Positions 59,652 through 64,000 of a stretch of DNA of 64,000 nt are shown here, in pieces. A model generated the notes under the pieces. That model was not told the DNA's origin, searched no databases, and worked only from the letters and a program-made list of their open reading frames with translations. The DNA comes from Scleromitrula shiraiana (lineage: Eukaryota > Ascomycota > Leotiomycetes > Helotiales > Sclerotiniaceae). Made by a program: the position numbers and the translations under genes. The stretch is from NCBI GenBank assembly GCA_028455995.1, contig JABELC010000002.1, forward strand, positions 496,001 through 560,000, in the 5' to 3' direction. How positions within the stretch are numbered: the stretch's first letter is position 1; the number at the start of each line of letters is the position of its first letter.

Positions 59652-59808
59652 GAGTGATTAGAGAGATTAGAGTGATTAGAGTGATTAGAGAGATTAGAGT
59701 GATTAGGGAGATTAGAGTGATTAGGGAGATTAGAGTGATTAGGGAGATTAGAGTGATTAGGGAGATCAGAGTGATTAGAGAGATCAGAGAGATCAGAGAG
59801 ATCAGAGT
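59652..59808. repeat. GAGATTAGAGTGATTAG(G/A) minisatellite
   Basis: About nine imperfect 18-bp units built of GAGATTAGA and GTGATTAGR halves, drifting to GATCAGAGA at the right end and running directly into the inverted repeat of the next feature. Confidence 0.9.
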
Positions 59809-60195
59809 GATTTCGCAAAAAAAAAAAAACACACTGCATACAATAAAGTGGATAAGATCGACACACTGGCAGCTCAATTGAGGTTTTTTAATATTATCAC
59901 ATAATTACATAATCTCACGTTATTTCACCTAGACCTTTAATACTAGTATATAGATTTTTAATAAAATTTTAAAAATCGATATTAAATTAAGAATAAATTA
60001 AACATCTTTAAAAATCAATCTAACTCGATTTATTATTGCAATCTTTTTATAATATATTGTAAATTGATTATAAAGTTAACACTTTTATAACTAGACTTTT
60101 TTATGATAAATTCTCAGTCTTCAAGTTATTTAAAGAGATTACTACTAGTAGTACATTTTATCCATTTTATTGTCTATATTTTTTTTTGCGAAATC
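59809..60195. mobile_element. AT-rich segment with perfect 17-bp inverted ends
   Basis: GATTTCGCAAAAAAAAA at 59809-59825 is the exact reverse complement of 60179-60195. The interior from about 59880 to 60178 is extremely AT-rich with no frame. The A/T runs make part of the match cheap, but GATTTCGCA/TGCGAAATC is not low-complexity. This could be a MITE or a decayed repeat; there is no transposase and no clear target duplication. Confidence 0.4.
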
Positions 60196-60947
60196 CGAGT
60201 CCCTCTATTACCTAGGCCCGAGTGCGGGTTATGCAAAAGATAACGATAGTACTCGTATTCTATCATAGACTCGGAGGATACTATATTCAACACAAATATT
60301 ATAATTCCTATGTACATAATGTACTTGAATACATTATAGGTAGTATCTATCATTAAGGAAAATTCGGCATTTCGAGATTCGCAAGACAACATGATTCATA
60401 ACATCTCAATTCAGCTCGAGCTCTACATAAAAATCAAAATATGAAGTTGACTCTCTCGGAAGCCTCTACTTCTTTCTATAGGATTCTCGGAGAATCCTGT
60501 AGCTCAGATAAATTCCGATTTCCTGAGGTCATTCATTAGTCATCCATACTACAGGTCATCAAGGCTTTAAGATTTCATGGTCTGGAGTCTTTGCTCCCAT
60601 ACATTGTTACTACCGTTTCTCTTGCTCAGTTATAATTGATGATAATCAACAACTGTTTCTCTTCCCAATATCGAATGATAACTTATTGAAGGTATGCATA
60701 TACTATTAAATTGAAAGCTACATCGAATTGTAATCACCACAATCCTCTGATATCGCCAACCTTTCTTTTCATTTGCCTGCAAAATGACTTGATCTGTTCA
60801 CCAAACACAAAGATAACATCAATGTCAACCACAATCAGAACAATATCTTATTCCTAAAGAACAATTAACATCCACGAATGTACATCAAGCATGAGATTCA
60901 ACTTACACTTTTTATATCGGATCATTTCCTGAATTTTTTTGACCTTT

Positions 60948-61549
60948 CTAATTTGAGCTTGATCCCTCCCAATTCTTTCTTTCGAGTATCTCAGCAACAG
61001 TCATCCTAGTATGAGAAGTCTCATAGGCCCAACAATGTAATTGGACATTATTCATTTGCATGTTTGGGTCGGTCGTGAACCCATGCCCACCAGTGTTATC
61101 TGACGAAGCGTATACATGTGCATCACTGATAGCAGAACAATATACACAAATAATGAGCTTATCATTTGAGCATGAGGTGCAAATGGTATTCTGGAAGCTG
61201 AGACTTGGATCATCACTTTTGACGCTGTTCAAAAGCGTAGGATCGATGATACCCAAGCTCTGATGAAAAGACAATGTGTTTGCTTGGCCAGGCGTGGGCT
61301 CCGAAGAATGATGATGGCTAGTTATTCCATTGGCATTGATCGATGTTGGCACTTTGGATTCAACGGAGGCTTCACTTTGTGACGATTTGGAAGCTGCAAA
61401 ATGTGGTGTCTTTGTGCTGTAAAATGAGAGTGTTAGTGCCTAGATGATCGGACAAGTCGTGGCTCGGAAGAGAAAACTTACAGTTGCTTCATATCCTTTC
61501 TTTTTTGTGGAGAAAATCTGGATCCTCTACCCTTCGCCATGGTTGTCAT
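60948..61549 (-). CDS. Small orphan protein with paired Cys motifs, two exons
   Basis: Exons 61549-61482 and 61416-60948 encode 178 residues; the 65-bp intron (GTAAGT...TACAG, with CTAAC branch-like site) is canonical. A second ATG nine bases in (MAKGRGSRFSPQKRKD) is an alternative start. The N-terminus is basic, then Ser/His-rich (ITSHHHSSEPTPGQANTLSF). Residues about 97-112 contain TICTSCSNDKLIICVYCSAI, a CxxC-x7-CxxC arrangement that could bind zinc, with a further Cys in QLHCWAYE. The C-terminus is RMTVAEILERKNWEGSSSN. No family is recognised; a real gene is likely from the splice logic and cysteine spacing, but function is unknown. Confidence 0.55.
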
Positions 61550-64000
61550 TAAATGACACAGGATTGGAGTAATGCTCACTTTTTATAATGTGATATCAGG
61601 TTGCCAAGAGTAAAACAAGGGGCGATGAGCGATTTGAGGCCTGCAGCCATCATATTCGGGAAGCAAGCATGAATAATTTGAAATATAGTTGAGTTGAAAC
61701 GTTAATAGAACCATTGGCCAACCTACTTACCCTGGTGTCGACCCATTCCGGTCAAACAGTTTCAACTTGATGCACCTTCGATCCGGTCTGCAGGCTCAAA
61801 ATTGATGTGCTGTAATATGCAACTTAGACAATGGTCGCCCCATTTACTACTCATGTTCCTTTATCTAAGAGGAAGCACAGGGTGATTGGGTATCAATAGA
61901 AATAGAGAGCTTGCGAGTAACATAGCATTAGATATCGAGTTATGAATTTATCCGATAGGTTTAGAATTCGAACTCGACATTTCAATGGATATCGATCCTG
62001 TGGAGATTGCTGAAGACCTATAAATTCAATACTCATGTGGTGTTGATCAAGAGTACGTCTAGCTATGTTTGCCATGGCTTTGGAATTGTAGCTACGATCG
62101 TACTTGCATCAATTCTTATCAAGACTGTTTTTCTCACGCATTAATTTCATCCGGCATTTATCTCTAACTTCGTTCGCATCAACAATCGAAATCTCAACAC
62201 CGAGTGGGATATCAAAATTCTAGCCAATCATAAAGAAACGAGATGCGAGAAGCCATAATACACGGGAGCTTTTCTTGGGTCGAAAATAACAATTCCTAGG
62301 CAGCGGATGGCTGCAGTCATGTACATGCTAGAAACCTAAAAGCCGGGCTTGGGAGTTCGCGTTTGATTCCTTGAAGGCATATGAATAGGCAGCTAAGGTT
62401 TTCAAAAATTTCAAGCGTGCATGACATGTTGTTACAGCAATGTAGTTTTGTTGGCATACCTATTTAATTTGCCTCTCAAGCATGCAGTTGGAATCGATTC
62501 TAGAAAATTGATCGGGCTCTGCCCATCTCCCTTGGGATCAAAGGCTACCAACTAAATGGTTACGAACCTCACATTTCTACTTTCATATACAAGAACACAA
62601 TGTAGGTCCAGCCTTTACATGCGTATCGTGGCAACAGGGTATATCTTTCATCACGTCATTTCTGCTGCAAGACATAAATTTTCCGTCATGTGGTAGCAGA
62701 TCCTAGCTGATCCGAGCAAACTTATCTGAATATGCGCCAACCCCGAGTTTTGTGCACCCTATGTACAATTCGAGGAGTGCTAAAATTATTTCCGCATTCA
62801 AGTATTTCGGCAGGTGAGCCCGTCACCGCCAGCCGCTATTGGTGCCACCGCACTTAAAAATCCTACAACACGAGGCCTCCCACAAACCTGGGCTTCAAAA
62901 GTGAAGAAGACTGCATGCACTATGCTGCAAGAGTTTTATGTTTCCCCCATCCTCTTCTACTTGCTGTACCACAAGTTTGATACAGCATCTGTAATGATTA
63001 GGTGGCCTAGGTTAACCAACAACGAGTTGGGCGCTCGTGTGCGAAGACCCGATCTCAGGATTTCCATCCCGTCGACTTGAGCCCTAAAGATTATTCCAAA
63101 CTTCAAAAGTACTTCGTTCATATTAGTTACACCAGGGGACAACCACCAGTCTGAGTCTTGGTGTGTGATCACGAATTATTGGTTCAACGGTGAGTCGGAT
63201 CATGTATCTGCGATTTGTAAACCTGCAGCTTATCTTGTTCTGGTCGAAAGCTAGATCGAGTGACTGACTATATCTATTTGACGATAAATGAGAATGAATG
63301 ACAGCGAGAATAAGAAATATGGGCATTACAATAACGGCAGCAATATACAGAGTATCGTAATAACAGCAAAAACACTAAACGAGAATAATCCCATTCCATC
63401 TCGAGTTTTAAACTGAATTATAATAAGTCTACTATCTCCAAATACTTAAATAGTATCTGCGCTTGCTCAGTTTTCGTTTTTTTGTATCGGCTATGCCATA
63501 TAGAGATAACAAACATGATTTCAAATAGTTTATATATGCGGCATGGGGATGGGATGGGATGGAAAGAGGAGGCAGGGGCTATTCACTTCAGACCTGGGTA
63601 TTCGATATCAACAAACAGTATATTCACCTAAAGGAATAATGTCAAAATATGAGAGGAAAGTCAAAAACTATAGAAGATAACGTCCCACTTAATATAAAGA
63701 CTGTGAAAACTTGGGAAAGATATTCAAGAGGCTACTGCACAACTATGTGACTAGAATCTACTCCGAGTAAAATCTCACAACATTTGCGTTGGGGTCCAGA
63801 AAATACAAAAGCTAATTGCGTATTGTTATTTCTTTCTTTAAATAGATCATGAGGTTAAGTTCATGTCGTGCGTTTCATAGATAGTGTTACAGTGGTAGTG
63901 GTAGTAGTACATAAATCATAAGACCATTAGCAGATATTAAATCTCCGTTTCCATGCACCATGCATCCATGCATCCATCCATTGATATCATACCATCCTAA
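61550..64000. other. Terminal 2.4 kb with no supported gene
   Basis: Frames at 62814-63080 (+) and 62957-63326 (-) overlap each other, have non-ATG or weak starts and show no family feature. Simple repeats: GGGATGGGATGG at about 63546-63560, GTAGTG near 63892-63908, and CATCCATGCATCC at the right end. It could hold the promoter of the orphan gene and a gene start outside the window. Confidence 0.5.

Larger units (their letters stand above)
59074..60947. other. Intergenic with minisatellite and AT-rich inverted-repeat segment
   Basis: 1.9 kb without a gene. Holds GATAGATATTGATA-type repeats (59340-59395), an 18-bp minisatellite (59652-59808), and an AT-rich segment flanked by perfect 17-bp inverted repeats (59809-60195). 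60200-60940 shows nothing recognisable. Confidence 0.6.

Noticed and set aside
59600..59881. Open frames on both strands encoding Ser-Leu-Ile or Arg-Val-Ile repeats
   Set aside because: They are translations of the 18-bp minisatellite; no start context or family feature.
62814..63326. Frames on both strands near the right end
   Set aside because: Non-ATG start on the + frame, overlap with each other, no motif; not distinguishable from chance.
1..64000. CRISPR arrays, bacterial operons, integrated virus or full transposon
   Set aside because: No spaced direct repeats of CRISPR form, no transposase, reverse transcriptase or viral protein frames were seen.

Overview
The window is nuclear DNA of a filamentous ascomycete. 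Most genes carry one to five short GT-AG introns (about 43-300 bp), coding density is moderate, microsatellites are common between genes, there is an intron-bearing tRNA gene, and the orthologue set is fungal (sulfite reductase beta, Kei1, Rtc4, Yvc1, Ufe1, Sec9). Modest GC content and the gene set suggest a Leotiomycete, possibly Sclerotiniaceae (Botrytis/Sclerotinia-like). That assignment is inference from general impression, not a database match. Exon models below were built by hand from splice signals, reading frame and family continuity; every multi-exon model listed as a firm gene closes in frame.

Layout. 1-13 kb: 3' end of a Dhr2-type DEAH helicase (+), a GTPBP1/2-like GTPase (-), the t-SNARE SEC9 (+), a small Nif3/PII-like protein (-), and the vacuolar TRP channel YVC1 (+, six exons). 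13-20 kb: sucrose/H+ symporter (-), dynamitin (-), RTC4-domain protein (+). 20.7 kb: tRNA-Lys(CTT) with a 25-nt intron. 21-24.2 kb: a gene-poor stretch whose minus strand carries protein-like reading frames broken by stops and frame changes, best read as decayed genes. 24.3-32 kb: aspartate aminotransferase (-), the ER t-SNARE UFE1 (-), a DHA1 drug/H+ antiporter (+), a PAQR/Izh receptor-like protein (+). 32.7-42.3 kb: extended SDR/epimerase (-), seven-bladed lactonase (+), sulfite reductase hemoprotein subunit MET5 (-). 43.5-47.8 kb: KEI1 (-), YPT6/Rab6 (-), NOP53 (+). 48-53 kb: an accessory block with two tandem, divergent UBA-like genes that share intron positions, plus protein-like reading frames interrupted by stops. 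53.7-61.5 kb: a GPI-anchor-like secreted protein (-), an S41-family protease-like protein with a GC-AG intron (-), and a small Cys-pair orphan (-). The last 2.4 kb has no convincing gene.

The genes do not form one pathway. Several act in membrane traffic (SEC9, UFE1, YPT6, dynamitin, KEI1), and two in ribosome assembly (DHR2, NOP53). They look like ordinary, independently regulated neighbours, often in divergent pairs sharing a promoter of 0.3-1.3 kb.

The less ordinary content is: (i) the fast-diverging tandem UBA-like pair and the open frames around it; (ii) three short AT-rich segments bounded by inverted repeats at about 8.4, 47.8 and 59.8-60.2 kb, which look like MITE-type elements or their remains; (iii) the decayed-gene block at 22-24.2 kb; (iv) very short internal exons (20, 26, 26 and 29 nt) and one GC-AG intron.
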